A stretch of DNA of 64,000 nucleotides from Prochlorococcus marinus XMU1404 (GTDB taxonomy: Bacteria; Cyanobacteriota; Cyanobacteriia; PCC-6307; Cyanobiaceae): positions 186,001 to 250,000 of the forward strand of contig NZ_JAAORE010000003.1 in the NCBI RefSeq assembly GCF_017696175.1. Reading direction: 5' to 3'. This document shows, in pieces, positions 27,563 through 36,658 of this stretch (position 1 is the stretch's first letter; each line of letters begins with the position of its first letter). The position numbers and the translations under genes were made by a program. The notes beneath the pieces are model-generated. The model was not told the origin of the DNA, ran no database searches, and saw only the letters and a list, made by a program, of their open reading frames with translations.

Positions 27563-28336
27563 ATGTTACCTTCGGACCTCGTTAAGTATAAAGAAAAGTC
27601 CCAGAAAATCATTGCACTTACTGCTTGGGACTCTATATCGGGCTCTTTAGCAGAACAAGCTGATGTTGATCTTGTCTTGGTAGGAGATTCCTTAGCAATG
27701 GTTTGTTTGGGATACAAATCCACATTACCATTAACTTTAGAAAACATTATTTATCATACTAATGCTGTTTCGAGAGGTTTTACAAAGAAAATTGAAGACC
27801 AACCTTTGATAGTTACAGATATGCCTTTTCTTACTTACCAATGTGGAGAGGATAAAGCTGTAGAGTATGCAGGGAAAATTATTCAAAGCACTTACGCAAA
27901 AGCTGTAAAGGTAGAAGGGGCTGAACCGGAAATACAAAAAGTTATTTCTAGATTAATAAGAATGGGAATCCCTGTTATGGGTCATATAGGGCTTACACCA
28001 CAAAGCTACTTAAATCTTGGATTTAAAAAACAAGGAGAAAGTTTAGAGAGCCAAGAAAAGATCATGAAAGAGGCTTCTATTCTTGAAAAATTAGGATGTT
28101 TTTCAATAGTTCTTGAACATATTCCTAAGTTGCTTGCTAAAGAAATACAGAATAAATTAAGAATTCCCACGATAGGCATCGGTGCAGGTAAATATTGCGA
28201 TGGGCAAGTAAGAGTTACTGCAGATTTATTAGGCCTTAATGATGATCAACCACCATTTTGTCAACCGATTATCCAAGGAAAGAAATTACTTGAAGATAAA
28301 TTAAAAGAATGGGTTAATTCTGAAAGATTTAACTAA
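27563..28336 (+). CDS. panB: 3-methyl-2-oxobutanoate hydroxymethyltransferase
   Basis: PanB adds a hydroxymethyl group to ketoisovalerate, the first step to pantothenate and CoA. The 257-residue TIM barrel has IIALTAWDSISGSLAEQA, the metal-binding VLVGDSLAMVCLGY (about 41-54), VKVEGAEPEIQKVISRL, MGHIGLTPQSY and the catalytic Glu region IVLEHIPKLLAKEI, then PTIGIGAGKYCDGQV. The usual D in YDxxxA is W-D here (AWDSISG). Length is normal. It stands alone after the SRP RNA, with a weak hairpin just past its stop. Confidence 0.95.
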   Translation: MLPSDLVKYKEKSQKIIALTAWDSISGSLAEQADVDLVLVGDSLAMVCLGYKSTLPLTLENIIYHTNAVSRGFTKKIEDQPLIVTDMPFLTYQCGEDKAVEYAGKIIQSTYAKAVKVEGAEPEIQKVISRLIRMGIPVMGHIGLTPQSYLNLGFKKQGESLESQEKIMKEASILEKLGCFSIVLEHIPKLLAKEIQNKLRIPTIGIGAGKYCDGQVRVTADLLGLNDDQPPFCQPIIQGKKLLEDKLKEWVNSERFN

Positions 28337-28341
28337 TAAAT

Positions 28342-28360
28342 ACCTTTTTATAGAAAAGGT
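28342..28360 (+). terminator. Weak terminator-like hairpin after panB
   Basis: ACCTTTT (28342-28348) and AAAAGGT (28354-28360) form a 7-bp stem with a 5-base loop, six bases after the panB stop. Only a short T stretch follows (TATTTCCCC), so efficiency as a rho-independent terminator is doubtful. Confidence 0.4.
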
Positions 28361-28453
28361 TATTTCCCCAACAACGTAGTTTTTGTAATAGTTTATAAGG
28401 GCATTAATTATCTAGTAAGCGTTTCATTTTTTTTATTTATTATCAAAATATTC

Positions 28454-28696
28454 TTAAACTGAACTTTTAGTATCTTCAGCATCTTCAAATTCTCTTAGCA
28501 AACGGAAAGTTTTGGAAATTAAAGGGAAGATCCATACCAACAAACCCACTACTGTTATCAAAGCGACAAGAAAACCCAAAATTGCTAAGAATCCCCCTGT
28601 TACATCTCCTTCGTAGAAGCGATCAAGCCCAATGGGGGCACCCACCCCTAAAAGGAAAAGTCTAGTTAAGGCTTTTTTTTCTTTTTTTCTCAACAT
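28454..28696 (-). CDS. TM2-domain membrane protein
   Basis: This is a protein of about 80 residues with the two-helix TM2 fold. A lysine-rich start (MLRKKEKKALTR) is followed by LFLLGVGAPIGLDRFYEG, which carries the GxDRFY motif of the family. FLAILGFLVALITVVGLLVWIF and an acidic C-terminus complete it. The ATG ending at 28696 is preferred over a TTG nine bases upstream. The role of TM2 proteins in bacteria is not established. Neighbours give no clue; it lies alone between panB and hemW on the minus strand. Confidence 0.8.
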   Translation of the reverse strand: MLRKKEKKALTRLFLLGVGAPIGLDRFYEGDVTGGFLAILGFLVALITVVGLLVWIFPLISKTFRLLREFEDAEDTKSSV

Positions 28697-28870
28697 TAGG
28701 TTCAAACTAATTGCGTCTTATTTTAGAACAACTGTCAATGATTTTATAATTTATAAATTTGTTAGGCTTTTATAAAGAAACTTTTGAAGGAATTTATTTT
28801 ATTATCTAAAATTCCCATAGAACAAGTGATCGCAGTGGGTTTAGCTTTAACGAAAAGGGTATGATTAGTC

Positions 28871-30094
28871 TTATTTAATTTTATCCCACCACTTAAACAT
28901 AGAAATGAGAATTTGATTGCTCAGCTCCATTCCTTTTGGATCGCTTAAAAAGAATCTATTACCCTGTCTCATTAATAACCCACTTTTAAGAAATCTTTCC
29001 CATTCTTCAAGCAATTTACTAAAATAAATCTCAAATTTTTTGTTATCCCAGTTTTGTTCTTTTAAAACCTTATAAATATCTATACCCTCTTTGAGTCTCA
29101 ATCCCAACATTATTTTCTCATCAATTTCTTTATAGATAAAATCACTATTAGTGAGGGATGAATCTAAACAAAATTCGTCTTGCCTAGTTACCCATTCTTT
29201 ATATTCTTTACTAACTCTTGGTCTAGTTAACTTTCCCCCCCAAGGTGAACTAGTGGAACCTTGGCCAAAACTCCACCAGCCTAAACCACTCCAATAAACT
29301 CTATTATGTCTCGATTGATGCCTCGGCAGGCAATAGTTCGAAATTTCATATCTTGAATAACCTGAATTTTTCAAAATCAAATGAGTTAATTCACTATTTC
29401 TAAAAGCATCTTCATCACTTGGAAGTTGTAATTCCCCTAAATTAACTAATCTTTTAAAAACAGTTCCATTTTCAATATTTAAATCGTAAATAGATATGTG
29501 CGGTGGTGAAAATGTGAGGGTTTTTTTTAAGTCATCTTGCCATTCTTTCAATCCACTAAGTGGTAAATTTTGGATTAGATCTAAGCTCCAACTTTTTATT
29601 AACCCAGAACTATATACTTTTTTTAACCATAAACAAGATTTTTCAGCATCTTCTCTCAAATGCCTTCTTCCAGACTTTTGAAGTATCTGATTATTAAAAC
29701 TTTGCACTCCTAGACTAAATCTATTTATCCCAGCATTTATAAATTCATAAAGATCATCTTGATTAAAACTTGCTGGATCTACTTCCATAGTAATTTCAGC
29801 ACCATAGTCAACTCCATAATTTTCTTTAAAAAGATCAATTAATTCTTTGATTTGTTTGGGATCCAAAATTGAAGGTGTACCACCACCTACATAAATTGTC
29901 GAAAGAGGTGATTTATGTTTAATTGACAAAATTTCTTTATACAAAAAGTGCAAATAATCTTTAACAGTTTTACTTCCATAACCATTCAAAGTTTCAACTT
30001 TGTTTCCTAATGGAATGACTGCAAAATCACAATAAAAGCACCTTCTATGGCAAAAAGGGATATGTACATAAGCACTTCTTGGAAACTTATTCAT
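28871..30094 (-). CDS. hemW: Radical SAM protein HemW (HemN-like, heme chaperone family)
   Basis: A 407-residue radical-SAM enzyme. It begins SAYVHIPFCHRRCFYCDFAV, where the CxxxCxxC cysteines hold the 4Fe-4S cluster and the YCDF ending favours HemW over true oxygen-independent coproporphyrinogen oxidase. IYVGGGTPSIL and FSLGVQSFNNQILQKSGR follow, and the C-terminal HemN domain ends in FFLSDPKGMELSNQIL. HemW proteins bind heme and are thought to deliver it. Many genomes label this gene as coproporphyrinogen III oxidase. It is divergent from the PIN-TRAM gene with 98 bp between. Confidence 0.87.
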   Translation of the reverse strand: MNKFPRSAYVHIPFCHRRCFYCDFAVIPLGNKVETLNGYGSKTVKDYLHFLYKEILSIKHKSPLSTIYVGGGTPSILDPKQIKELIDLFKENYGVDYGAEITMEVDPASFNQDDLYEFINAGINRFSLGVQSFNNQILQKSGRRHLREDAEKSCLWLKKVYSSGLIKSWSLDLIQNLPLSGLKEWQDDLKKTLTFSPPHISIYDLNIENGTVFKRLVNLGELQLPSDEDAFRNSELTHLILKNSGYSRYEISNYCLPRHQSRHNRVYWSGLGWWSFGQGSTSSPWGGKLTRPRVSKEYKEWVTRQDEFCLDSSLTNSDFIYKEIDEKIMLGLRLKEGIDIYKVLKEQNWDNKKFEIYFSKLLEEWERFLKSGLLMRQGNRFFLSDPKGMELSNQILISMFKWWDKIK

Positions 30095-30192
30095 AAATCT
30101 AAATACATTTTTAGAGCTCCAAAAATCTATTGAGGATCGGAAAAAATAAAATCCTTATTTACTCAATTAGTAAATCATTGTAGATTAGAGAT

Positions 30193-31302
30193 ATGACAGA
30201 TATCTTAGTATTAATTTTATTTGTATTGTCTGGTGCTGCTTCAGGATGGCTTGGAGTTGATTTATTACCAGTAGACATACTAAAACAGGTGTCTAATGTT
30301 GAAGGTTTTAGAATAGTTTTAGCAATCATAGGTTTTTTTATAGGTTTAGCTGCTGGTTTCGTATTCTTACAACTTAGAAAAACTTTTCTTGATCAAATAA
30401 GAACAATGCCTACAGATCTACTAATTAGTAGGTCAGTTGGCTTAATTTTAGGATTACTAGTAGCGAACCTGCTTCTTGCTCCAATTCTATTAATTCCTTT
30501 CCCGAGAGAAGTATTTTTTGGAAAACCTTTAGCAGCCATCCTAAGCAATATTTTCTTTGGTGTCCTTGGATATAAGTTAGCAGATACACATGGCAGGACA
30601 TTATTGAGATTATTTAATCCAAATAATACTGATGCATATCTTGTTAGTGAGGGAATACTCCCTGCTGCAAGTCCAAAAATTCTAGATACTAGTGTAATCA
30701 TTGATGGAAGAATAAATGGTTTATTAAATTGCGGCTTGTTGGAGGGACAATTAATTGTTGCTCAAAGTGTAATAGATGAATTACAAACTTTAGCTGACTC
30801 AAGCAGTAATGAAAAAAGATCTAAGGGTAGAAGAGGTTTGAAGTTGTTAAAAGAATTAAGAGATTTATACGGTAGAAGACTAGTGATTAACCCAACAAAG
30901 TATGAAGGCAATGGGGTAGATGAAAAACTTTTGAAAATCACTGAAGATATGACAGGAACATTAATTACAGCCGATTATAATCTCTCCCAGATTGCAGAAG
31001 TTAAGGAATTAAAAGTTATGAATTTGAGTGATCTAGTTATTGCTCTAAGGCCAGAGGTTCAGCCAGGAGAATCCCTTAATATAAAAATCGTAAGAGAAGG
31101 CAAAGAAAAAATGCAAGGAATTGGATATCTAGATGACGGAACAATGGTTGTAATCGATGAAGCAAAAAATTTTGTAGGAAGCAGATTAGATGTTGTTATT
31201 ACTGGAGCACTACAAACTCCTACTGGAAGAATGGTCTTTGGAAAACTATTAAATAATCCTGAGTCAAACAAATCTTTTAAATCACCAGCGACACAGGGCT
31301 AA
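30193..31302 (+). CDS. PIN and TRAM domain membrane protein (YacL-like)
   Basis: The 369-residue protein has four predicted N-terminal membrane spans (about 1-135). A PIN nuclease-like domain follows, with the acidic residues in ILDTSVIIDGRI (about 162-173), VIDELQ and TLITADYNL. A C-terminal TRAM RNA-binding domain carries GIGYLDDGTMVVIDEA and ITGALQTPTGRMVFGKL. The layout equals YacL of Firmicutes and a conserved cyanobacterial family. A role as membrane-bound ribonuclease is inferred from the domains. It lies 31 bp before the clpR GTG and may share its transcript. Confidence 0.85.
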   Translation: MTDILVLILFVLSGAASGWLGVDLLPVDILKQVSNVEGFRIVLAIIGFFIGLAAGFVFLQLRKTFLDQIRTMPTDLLISRSVGLILGLLVANLLLAPILLIPFPREVFFGKPLAAILSNIFFGVLGYKLADTHGRTLLRLFNPNNTDAYLVSEGILPAASPKILDTSVIIDGRINGLLNCGLLEGQLIVAQSVIDELQTLADSSSNEKRSKGRRGLKLLKELRDLYGRRLVINPTKYEGNGVDEKLLKITEDMTGTLITADYNLSQIAEVKELKVMNLSDLVIALRPEVQPGESLNIKIVREGKEKMQGIGYLDDGTMVVIDEAKNFVGSRLDVVITGALQTPTGRMVFGKLLNNPESNKSFKSPATQG

Positions 31303-31342
31303 ATATAGCTAGAATCAAATAAATAATAATTTTGTGATACAT

Positions 31343-32005
31343 ATGACTGTATCTGCTCCTTATTACGGCGAAAACACCGTTATGAGGACTCCACCTCCTG
31401 ATCTACCCTCTCTTTTACTGAAAGAGAGAATTGTTTATCTTGGTTTACCATTATTTTCAGATGATGATGCCAAAAGACAATTAGGCATGGATGTTACTGA
31501 ACTAATCATTGCTCAGCTTCTTTATCTAGAGTTTGAGGATCCTGAAAAACCTATCTATTTTTATATAAACTCAACAGGGACAAGTTGGTACACTGGTGAC
31601 GCAGTTGGTTTCGAAACAGAAGCCTTCGCTATCTGCGATACTATTAGCTACATCAAGCCACCAGTCCATACAATCTGTATTGGACAAGCTATGGGAACTG
31701 CTGCCGTTATCCTTTCATCTGGCACTAAGGGTCAAAGAGCTGCTCTTCCACACGCATCCATTGTTTTACATCAGCCCATAAGCGGAGCAAGAGGTCAAGC
31801 AACTGACATTCAAATAAGAGCTGAGGAAGTTTTAAAAAATAAAAAATCAATGTTAGAGATCTTATCTCGTAATACTGGTAAGACTATTAAAGAACTTTCT
31901 AAAGACTCAGATAGAATGAGTTATCTAAACCCCCAAGAAGCACTAGATTATGGAGTTATAGATAGAATACTTACGAGTCAAAAGGATTTACCAAATAAAA
32001 TTTAA
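31343..32005 (+). CDS. clpR: ClpR, inactive ClpP-like subunit
   Basis: ClpR is a structural subunit of the mixed ClpP3/R protease core of cyanobacteria and plastids. The fold motifs match ClpP (VYLGLPLF, PIYFYINSTG, LPHASIVLHQP). At the catalytic serine position, however, GLAASMG of active ClpP becomes GQAMGTA, so Ser is replaced by Gly. The catalytic Asp position (DRDYF in the neighbour) reads DRMSY. His is kept. I prefer the ATG at 31343 (MTVSAPYY, 220 residues) over a GTG nine bases upstream. It is followed 25 bp later by clpP, its partner in one operon. Confidence 0.92.
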   Translation: MTVSAPYYGENTVMRTPPPDLPSLLLKERIVYLGLPLFSDDDAKRQLGMDVTELIIAQLLYLEFEDPEKPIYFYINSTGTSWYTGDAVGFETEAFAICDTISYIKPPVHTICIGQAMGTAAVILSSGTKGQRAALPHASIVLHQPISGARGQATDIQIRAEEVLKNKKSMLEILSRNTGKTIKELSKDSDRMSYLNPQEALDYGVIDRILTSQKDLPNKI

Positions 32006-32030
32006 CTTTCACAAACAAAACTTTTAAATT

Positions 32031-32642
32031 ATGCCAATAGGAACTCCAAGCGTGCCTTACAGACTTCCAGGAAGTCAATACGAAAGATGGGTTGATATAT
32101 ATACAAGATTAGGTGTTGAAAGGATTCTTTTTCTAGGACAAGAAGTTAACGACGGGATCGCTAATAGTCTTGTTGCTCAAATGCTTTATCTTGATTCTGA
32201 AGATAATTCCAAACCTATTTATTTATATATAAATAGCCCTGGAGGCTCAGTGACAGCAGGTTTGGCTATATTCGACACTATCAAATACGTAAAAAGTGAT
32301 GTAGTAACTATTTGTGTAGGTCTTGCAGCCTCAATGGGTGCATTCCTTTTAGCTGCTGGTACAAAAGGTAAAAGGGTTGCTTTGCCCCACAGCAGAATAA
32401 TGATTCATCAACCTCTTGGAGGAACATCTCAACGTCAAGCTAGTGACATTGAAATAGAAGCCAAAGAAATTTTAAGAATTAAAGATATGTTAAATATGTC
32501 TATGGCTGATATGACAGGTCAATCATTCGAGAAAATTGAAAAAGATACTGATAGAGATTATTTTCTAAGCGCAGAAGAGGCAAAAAACTATGGCTTGATT
32601 GATAGAGTAATCACACATCCAAGCGAAGCAAATCAGTCTTAG
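32031..32642 (+). CDS. clpP: ATP-dependent Clp protease proteolytic subunit (ClpP3-type)
   Basis: This is the active protease subunit that pairs with ClpR and is fed by ClpC. In the 203 residues the catalytic triad is complete: Ser101 in [10 protein letters not shown], His126 in IMIHQPLGG and Asp176 in [18 protein letters not shown] is the substrate groove. The length is normal for ClpP3. It lies 25 bp after clpR on the same strand. Other ClpP paralogues in these genomes are elsewhere, so the suffix 3 is inferred from the ClpR pairing. Confidence 0.95.
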   Translation: MPIGTPSVPYRLPGSQYERWVDIYTRLGVERILFLGQEVNDGIANSLVAQMLYLDSEDNSKPIYLYINSPGGSVTAGLAIFDTIKYVKSDVVTICVGLAASMGAFLLAAGTKGKRVALPHSRIMIHQPLGGTSQRQASDIEIEAKEILRIKDMLNMSMADMTGQSFEKIEKDTDRDYFLSAEEAKNYGLIDRVITHPSEANQS

Positions 32643-32751
32643 ATTTTCTAAATAATATTTTAATTTTCATTTTTAAATTAATAATTTATTGGTTTAATTA
32701 CACGTTTAATGTCTAAAATACTAACTATTGAATGCTAAGAAGCCACAACTA

Positions 32752-33741
32752 ATGACTCAACTCTTCTACGACACAGATGCAGATCTAAGCCTTTTAAATA
32801 ATAAAACAATCGCGATAATTGGATACGGTTCACAAGGTCATGCACATGCCCTAAACCTCAAAGATAGTGGTATGGATGTAATTGTAGGACTATATGAAGG
32901 GAGTAAATCTGAAAGCAAAGCTATTAGCGATGGACTAGAAGTGTTTAATGTTTCTGAAGCTTGCGAAAAAGCAGACTGGATTATGATTCTCCTACCAGAT
33001 GAGTTTCAGAAAGATGTTTACCTTAAAGAAATAGAACCAAACTTAAAAGAAGGAAAGATATTAAGTTTTGCTCATGGTTTCAATATAAGATTTGAACTAA
33101 TCAAACCTCCTGGTTTTGTAGATGTCGTAATGATCGCGCCCAAAGGACCTGGACATACTGTTCGTTGGGAATATCAGAATGGTCAAGGCGTTCCTGCATT
33201 ATTTGCAGTAGAACAGGATTTTTCTGGCAGCGCAAGATCACTAGCAATGGCTTACGCTAAAGGTATAGGAGGAACAAGAGCTGGGATACTTGAAACAAAC
33301 TTCAAAGAAGAAACAGAAACTGATTTATTTGGAGAACAAGCAGTTTTATGTGGAGGTTTATCTGAACTTGTCAAATCAGGCTTCGAGACACTAGTAGAGG
33401 CAGGATATCAACCAGAACTTGCTTACTTCGAATGTCTACATGAAGTTAAACTAATTGTCGATTTAATGGTTAAGGGCGGCTTATCTCAAATGAGAGATTC
33501 CATTTCAAATACGGCAGAATATGGAGATTATGTAAGTGGAAAAAGACTTATTAATAGTGATACAAAGAAAGAAATGCAGAAAATTCTAAAAGATATTCAG
33601 GATGGAACTTTCGCTAAGAATTTTGTAGAAGAATGCGACAAAAATAAACCCTTAATGACAAAATTAAGAGAAGAGAATTCAAAACATGAAATTGAGAAAG
33701 TTGGCAAAGGTCTTCGCTCTATGTTTAGTTGGCTGAAATAA
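32752..33741 (+). CDS. ilvC: Ketol-acid reductoisomerase (NADP+)
   Basis: IlvC reduces and rearranges acetolactate in valine, leucine and isoleucine synthesis. From the ATG at 32752 the protein has 329 residues, the usual class I length, and starts [12 protein letters not shown]; a TTG 24 bp upstream would add eight unrelated residues. NADP binding is in [35 protein letters not shown], the metal-binding [10 protein letters not shown], and [14 protein letters not shown] follow. It probably has its own promoter in the 109-bp gap after clpP. cobD overlaps its 3' end by 13 bp. Confidence 0.97.
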   Translation: MTQLFYDTDADLSLLNNKTIAIIGYGSQGHAHALNLKDSGMDVIVGLYEGSKSESKAISDGLEVFNVSEACEKADWIMILLPDEFQKDVYLKEIEPNLKEGKILSFAHGFNIRFELIKPPGFVDVVMIAPKGPGHTVRWEYQNGQGVPALFAVEQDFSGSARSLAMAYAKGIGGTRAGILETNFKEETETDLFGEQAVLCGGLSELVKSGFETLVEAGYQPELAYFECLHEVKLIVDLMVKGGLSQMRDSISNTAEYGDYVSGKRLINSDTKKEMQKILKDIQDGTFAKNFVEECDKNKPLMTKLREENSKHEIEKVGKGLRSMFSWLK

Positions 33742-34748
33742 GATTATTTTTCATATTTCTTGGATCGATTGGTTTTGATTTATTAATCGGCGACCCAAGA
33801 TACTTGATCCACCCTGTTCAAATAATTGGATTCTATATAAAAAAAATATCCGATTACTTTATAAATAATTTCAGGGGAAATAAAAAATTATTATTATGGG
33901 GAGGTTTCATTCTTGCACTATCCACCATTGGAATTAGTTTTAGTTTTGGGAAACTAATAGAACTTAGTTATATTCAATCCAAAAATAATTTTTTTAGTGG
34001 ATTTTTAATTTTTCTTGGGCTTTCAAGTTGTCTAGCCACTAAAGGACTTATTTCAAGTGTAAAAGAGATTGCAGAGCTACTAGAAAAGAAAGAATTTGAT
34101 AAGCGAAATGAAAGAATAATCAAAGAGAAAGTGCAAAGGATAGTAAGTAGGGATGTTAGCTCATCTTCGAAAGAACATCTTTTGAGATCGACTACAGAGA
34201 GTCTTACCGAAAATTCTGTTGATGGCATATTTGGACCATTATTTTGGATTTTCATTGGAATCATTTTAATGAAGTTTTCAATTTTCCTGCCTGGGCCTTT
34301 ATCACTTGGTTTTACATATAAAGCGGTAAGCACTTTAGATTCAATGATTGGTTATAAATACGATTACTTTAGATATTTAGGTTTTATGAGTGCAAAAATC
34401 GAAGATGGTTTTACTTTCATACCTTCAAGATTAGTTTTAATTACATTACCTATAGTAAGTTTCAATTTTAAGGACTATTTATTAATCATTAAAAAAAGTT
34501 TTCTTGATGGTAAAAAGTATGAATCGCCTAATTCTGGAATTTCAGAGGCTGTTTTTGCATATATTGCCGGTATTAAATTAGGAGGAAAAAGTAAATATAA
34601 AAATGAAACTATTGAAAAACCAATAATCAATGAAAATGGGGCTATTTGCACAAGAAAGAAAATTAAATTAATTTGTCAACTAATATTGAAATTACAATTT
34701 TTATGGATAATTATTTTTATCTTAATTTTTTTTATAATTCCCTTTTAA
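33729..34748 (+). CDS. cobD: Adenosylcobinamide-phosphate synthase CobD/CbiB
   Basis: CobD attaches the aminopropanol side chain in cobalamin (here pseudocobalamin) synthesis. It is a membrane protein of 339 residues that starts with the family segment [19 protein letters not shown] (about 14-32). [20 protein letters not shown] and [14 protein letters not shown] are the catalytic-loop signatures, and [15 protein letters not shown] and [14 protein letters not shown] follow. The start is TTG inside the ilvC end, with a 13-bp overlap that suggests coupling. Marine picocyanobacteria make their own cobalamin analogue, in keeping with this gene. Confidence 0.93.
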   Translation: MAEIRLFFIFLGSIGFDLLIGDPRYLIHPVQIIGFYIKKISDYFINNFRGNKKLLLWGGFILALSTIGISFSFGKLIELSYIQSKNNFFSGFLIFLGLSSCLATKGLISSVKEIAELLEKKEFDKRNERIIKEKVQRIVSRDVSSSSKEHLLRSTTESLTENSVDGIFGPLFWIFIGIILMKFSIFLPGPLSLGFTYKAVSTLDSMIGYKYDYFRYLGFMSAKIEDGFTFIPSRLVLITLPIVSFNFKDYLLIIKKSFLDGKKYESPNSGISEAVFAYIAGIKLGGKSKYKNETIEKPIINENGAICTRKKIKLICQLILKLQFLWIIIFILIFFIIPF

Positions 34749-34754
34749 TTTATT

Positions 34755-34766
34755 AACAAATTTGTT
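34755..34766. repeat. 12-bp palindrome upstream of the hli gene
   Basis: AACAAATTTGTT is perfectly symmetric and centred 33 bp before the hli ATG, right after the cobD stop. It may be an operator or part of a promoter, but a 12-base AT-rich palindrome can arise by chance. Confidence 0.35.
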
Positions 34767-34793
34767 TTAAAATATTTATAAAATATAAATTTT

Positions 34794-35039
34794 ATGGAAG
34801 AAAAAAACTTACCAACAGAAAATCAAAATAATGATTTTACCAAGACATCAACAACAAATAATGAATACGCAAAGTGGGTAGATAACCAAGGAGGTGAAGT
34901 AAAGAATGTTTTCGGCTTTAATAGCAGTGCAGAGCTCGTGAATGGTAGAGCGGCTATGATCGGATTCCTAATGCTTATATTGACCGAGCTAGTTTTAAGT
35001 GGCAGACCTGTAACGTCTTCAATTTTTGGTATTAATTGA
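34794..35039 (+). CDS. hli: High-light-inducible protein (Hli, one-helix LHC-like)
   Basis: Hli proteins bind chlorophyll and carotenoid and protect photosystems under excess light. In the 81 residues the chlorophyll-binding motif ELVNGRAAMIGFLML (about 49-63) begins the single membrane helix, preceded by a polar N-terminal half rich in Asn and Thr. The C-terminus SGRPVTSSIFGIN is typical of longer Hli forms. Its stop overlaps the possible TTG start of the next frame. Prochlorococcus genomes carry many hli copies, and which paralogue this is cannot be told here. Confidence 0.92.
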   Translation: MEEKNLPTENQNNDFTKTSTTNNEYAKWVDNQGGEVKNVFGFNSSAELVNGRAAMIGFLMLILTELVLSGRPVTSSIFGIN

Positions 35040-35041
35040 AA

Positions 35042-35254
35042 ATGGTAGAAAAGAAAACTAATTCAATAAAAGTATTTTTATACATATCCGTATGGGTAAT
35101 AATTTGGGGAACTCTAGGTTCACTTATAGATTATCCTCTTTATAAAAATAAAATTTATCTAGAAGGAAGCGTATATCAATTTCTCACTTTCACAATTACA
35201 GCGATAATTTCCATAGTATGCGCAAAATTTCTCTATAAAAAAATTGAGTTATAA
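35042..35254 (+). CDS. Small two-helix membrane protein next to hli, unknown function
   Basis: A frame of about 70 residues with two hydrophobic helices (VFLYISVWVIIWGTLGSLI and FLTFTITAIISIVCAKFLY) joined by a polar loop DYPLYKNKIYLEGSVYQ. The start may be TTG at 35036 overlapping the hli stop, or the ATG at 35042. Both give tight coupling to hli. I do not recognise it. Context suggests an accessory in the light-stress transcript, which is inference. The last 6 bp overlap the convergent small gene on the other strand. Confidence 0.65.
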   Translation: MVEKKTNSIKVFLYISVWVIIWGTLGSLIDYPLYKNKIYLEGSVYQFLTFTITAIISIVCAKFLYKKIEL

Positions 35255-35506
35255 AAACTTATACCTAAATTTTTTGATTATTTTAGCAGGTTCATTGTTT
35301 TCATTTGACTCATAAAGTATCCACTGATGTGTTTCAGTATCATGATCACAACCATAATTACTAGATAGATTATCGTAACCAAGTAGAGTTGAATGACAAT
35401 ATTGATCTGCTTCAAAAGCAGAGTCATAAGCTGTTAGAAAATATATCAAAAGTACAACGAGAAATAACAAAAAAAAGACCTGAAAAACTAAATTAACTAC
35501 CTTCAT
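35249..35506 (-). CDS. Small membrane-anchored protein, unknown function
   Basis: A frame of 85 residues. One N-terminal membrane helix (LVFQVFFLLFLVVLLIYFL, about 6-24) is followed by a soluble tail with two cysteines (YCHSTLLGYDNL and NYGCDHDTETHQW) and a basic C-terminus. If exported, the cysteines could form a disulfide. It starts at ATG. It is convergent with the two-helix gene and is followed upstream by two more orphan genes on the same strand. Not recognised; probably specific to picocyanobacteria. Confidence 0.65.
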   Translation of the reverse strand: MKVVNLVFQVFFLLFLVVLLIYFLTAYDSAFEADQYCHSTLLGYDNLSSNYGCDHDTETHQWILYESNENNEPAKIIKKFRYKFL

Positions 35507-35559
35507 AAGAATTTCTAAAATTTAAATATATCATCTCAAAAATTTTAATCTAAAAATAC

Positions 35560-35805
35560 TTAACGACCAACATTAAAAACAAAGTCATGAAATTCTTGAT
35601 TATTTAGATACAAGAGAACTAACAGAATTAAAATCATATTCAAACCTATTACTATTGATCCGAAAATATTTATTTGTTTTTTACCTGGTAAAGTGTAAGT
35701 AAATTTTTTGCCTTTAAGAAAAGAAGTCAACCCTTTTTTTTCTTTTTTTACATCTTTTATTTGGGTATTATTATTTACTTTATTATCAGAGAAACCTTTT
35801 ACCAT
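35560..35805 (-). CDS. Small single-span protein, unknown function
   Basis: A frame of 81 residues with a highly charged, lysine-rich N-terminal half (VKKEKKGLTSFLKGKKFTY). A single membrane helix follows (INIFGSIVIGLNMILILLVLLYL, about 45-67), then a short exterior tail. It starts at ATG. It lies between two other small orphan genes on the minus strand with 50-bp gaps. No family is recognised. The basic N-terminus should be cytoplasmic and could bind an acidic partner or the membrane surface, but that is only inference. Confidence 0.6.
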   Translation of the reverse strand: MVKGFSDNKVNNNTQIKDVKKEKKGLTSFLKGKKFTYTLPGKKQINIFGSIVIGLNMILILLVLLYLNNQEFHDFVFNVGR

Positions 35806-35859
35806 TGAAACTAAAATAAAAAATTTATTTTATTCCAAAAAAAGAATTTATTTAAATAT

Positions 35860-36171
35860 TTAACAATTTTTAATCACATATGGAATCATAAATGAATTCT
35901 TCTCTTTAGAGAAATTTTTAAAAAAATAAGCTTCAATAAGTTCCGATTGCAACCCCAATAAACTAGATTGACATTTAAATTTATTTTGTTTAAAAACTGC
36001 TAATTGAAACTTCTCTATTTGGGAAACTAATTCCCTACATAATTGATTTTGCGAATTTACAATACATTCACTAGATTGCTTTAAAATCTTGGACTTTGTT
36101 GGTATTGTTTCTGCCATAAGTAAATTAGATGTTAATAAAAATTTGAGGCATAAAATTACTAAAAATTTCAT
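35860..36171 (-). CDS. Small secreted protein with four cysteines, unknown function
   Basis: A frame of 103 residues starting with a signal peptide (MKFLVILCLKFLLTSNLLMA, cleavage likely after residue 20). The mature part has four cysteines at 36, 45, 67 and 103, enough for two disulfides, and is mostly helical (LCRELVSQIEKFQLAVF). It starts at ATG. The gene is followed on the same strand by the other small orphan genes and preceded by HU and its terminator. I do not recognise a family. Confidence 0.65.
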   Translation of the reverse strand: MKFLVILCLKFLLTSNLLMAETIPTKSKILKQSSECIVNSQNQLCRELVSQIEKFQLAVFKQNKFKCQSSLLGLQSELIEAYFFKNFSKEKNSFMIPYVIKNC

Positions 36172-36245
36172 TACTTATGTAAGAATGTAAATTTTGGGTT
36201 ATCTTGTTAAATCTTGGTAAATTACCTAACAGTAATTTATTAAAA

Positions 36246-36273
36246 TAAAAAAAAGATGCTCTACTAGAGCACC
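36246..36273 (-). terminator. Rho-independent terminator of the HU gene
   Basis: On the minus strand a stem TGCTCT/AGAGCA with a three-base loop (extended by an outer G-C pair) is followed at once by eight T residues. It begins about 34 bases after the HU stop. This is the clearest terminator in the window. Confidence 0.85.
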
Positions 36274-36306
36274 TTTGTTTTAAAGGAAGAATTAGATTAA
36301 AGAAAA

Positions 36307-36582
36307 TTATCCTTGAACTCTATCCTTAAAAAGTTTACCGGCTGAGAATGTAGGCACTCTTTTAGCAGGTATTGCTATTTTTTCGCCTGTCTTAGGGTTT
36401 AATCCCTGTCTTGCAGAACGATCTCTTGGTTCAAAAGAACCAAATCCTAGTATGGAGACTTTTTTGCCTTCCACGACTGAATCAACAATAGTTTCAATAG
36501 TCGTATCAACTATTGAAGAGACAACAGTTTTTGTTTCTCCTGTTGCAGCGGACACCAGGTTTACTAAATCAGCTTTGTTCAT
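36307..36582 (-). CDS. hup: DNA-binding protein HU
   Basis: HU bends and compacts DNA as a dimer. The 91-residue protein shows MNKADLVNLVSAATGETK at the N-terminal helices, VSILGFGSFEPRDRSARQG in the beta saddle, and NPKTGEKIAIPAKRVPTFSAG in the DNA-contacting arm. The intercalating proline lies in the arm (NPKTG). Length and sequence are standard. It starts at ATG and is followed by a strong terminator, so it is a single-gene transcript. Confidence 0.97.
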   Translation of the reverse strand: MNKADLVNLVSAATGETKTVVSSIVDTTIETIVDSVVEGKKVSILGFGSFEPRDRSARQGLNPKTGEKIAIPAKRVPTFSAGKLFKDRVQG

Positions 36583-36658
36583 TGAATTTTAGAGTAAAGC
36601 AGAGATTAAATAGACAAGAGTTTGAATCAAGACTAAAAACCTCGAACTTGTACATCAT

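Noticed and set aside
28784-28864. 26-codon TTG frame in the gap between the TM2 gene and hemW
   Set aside because: Too short, no helix of membrane length, no ribosome site and no partner; within chance expectation.
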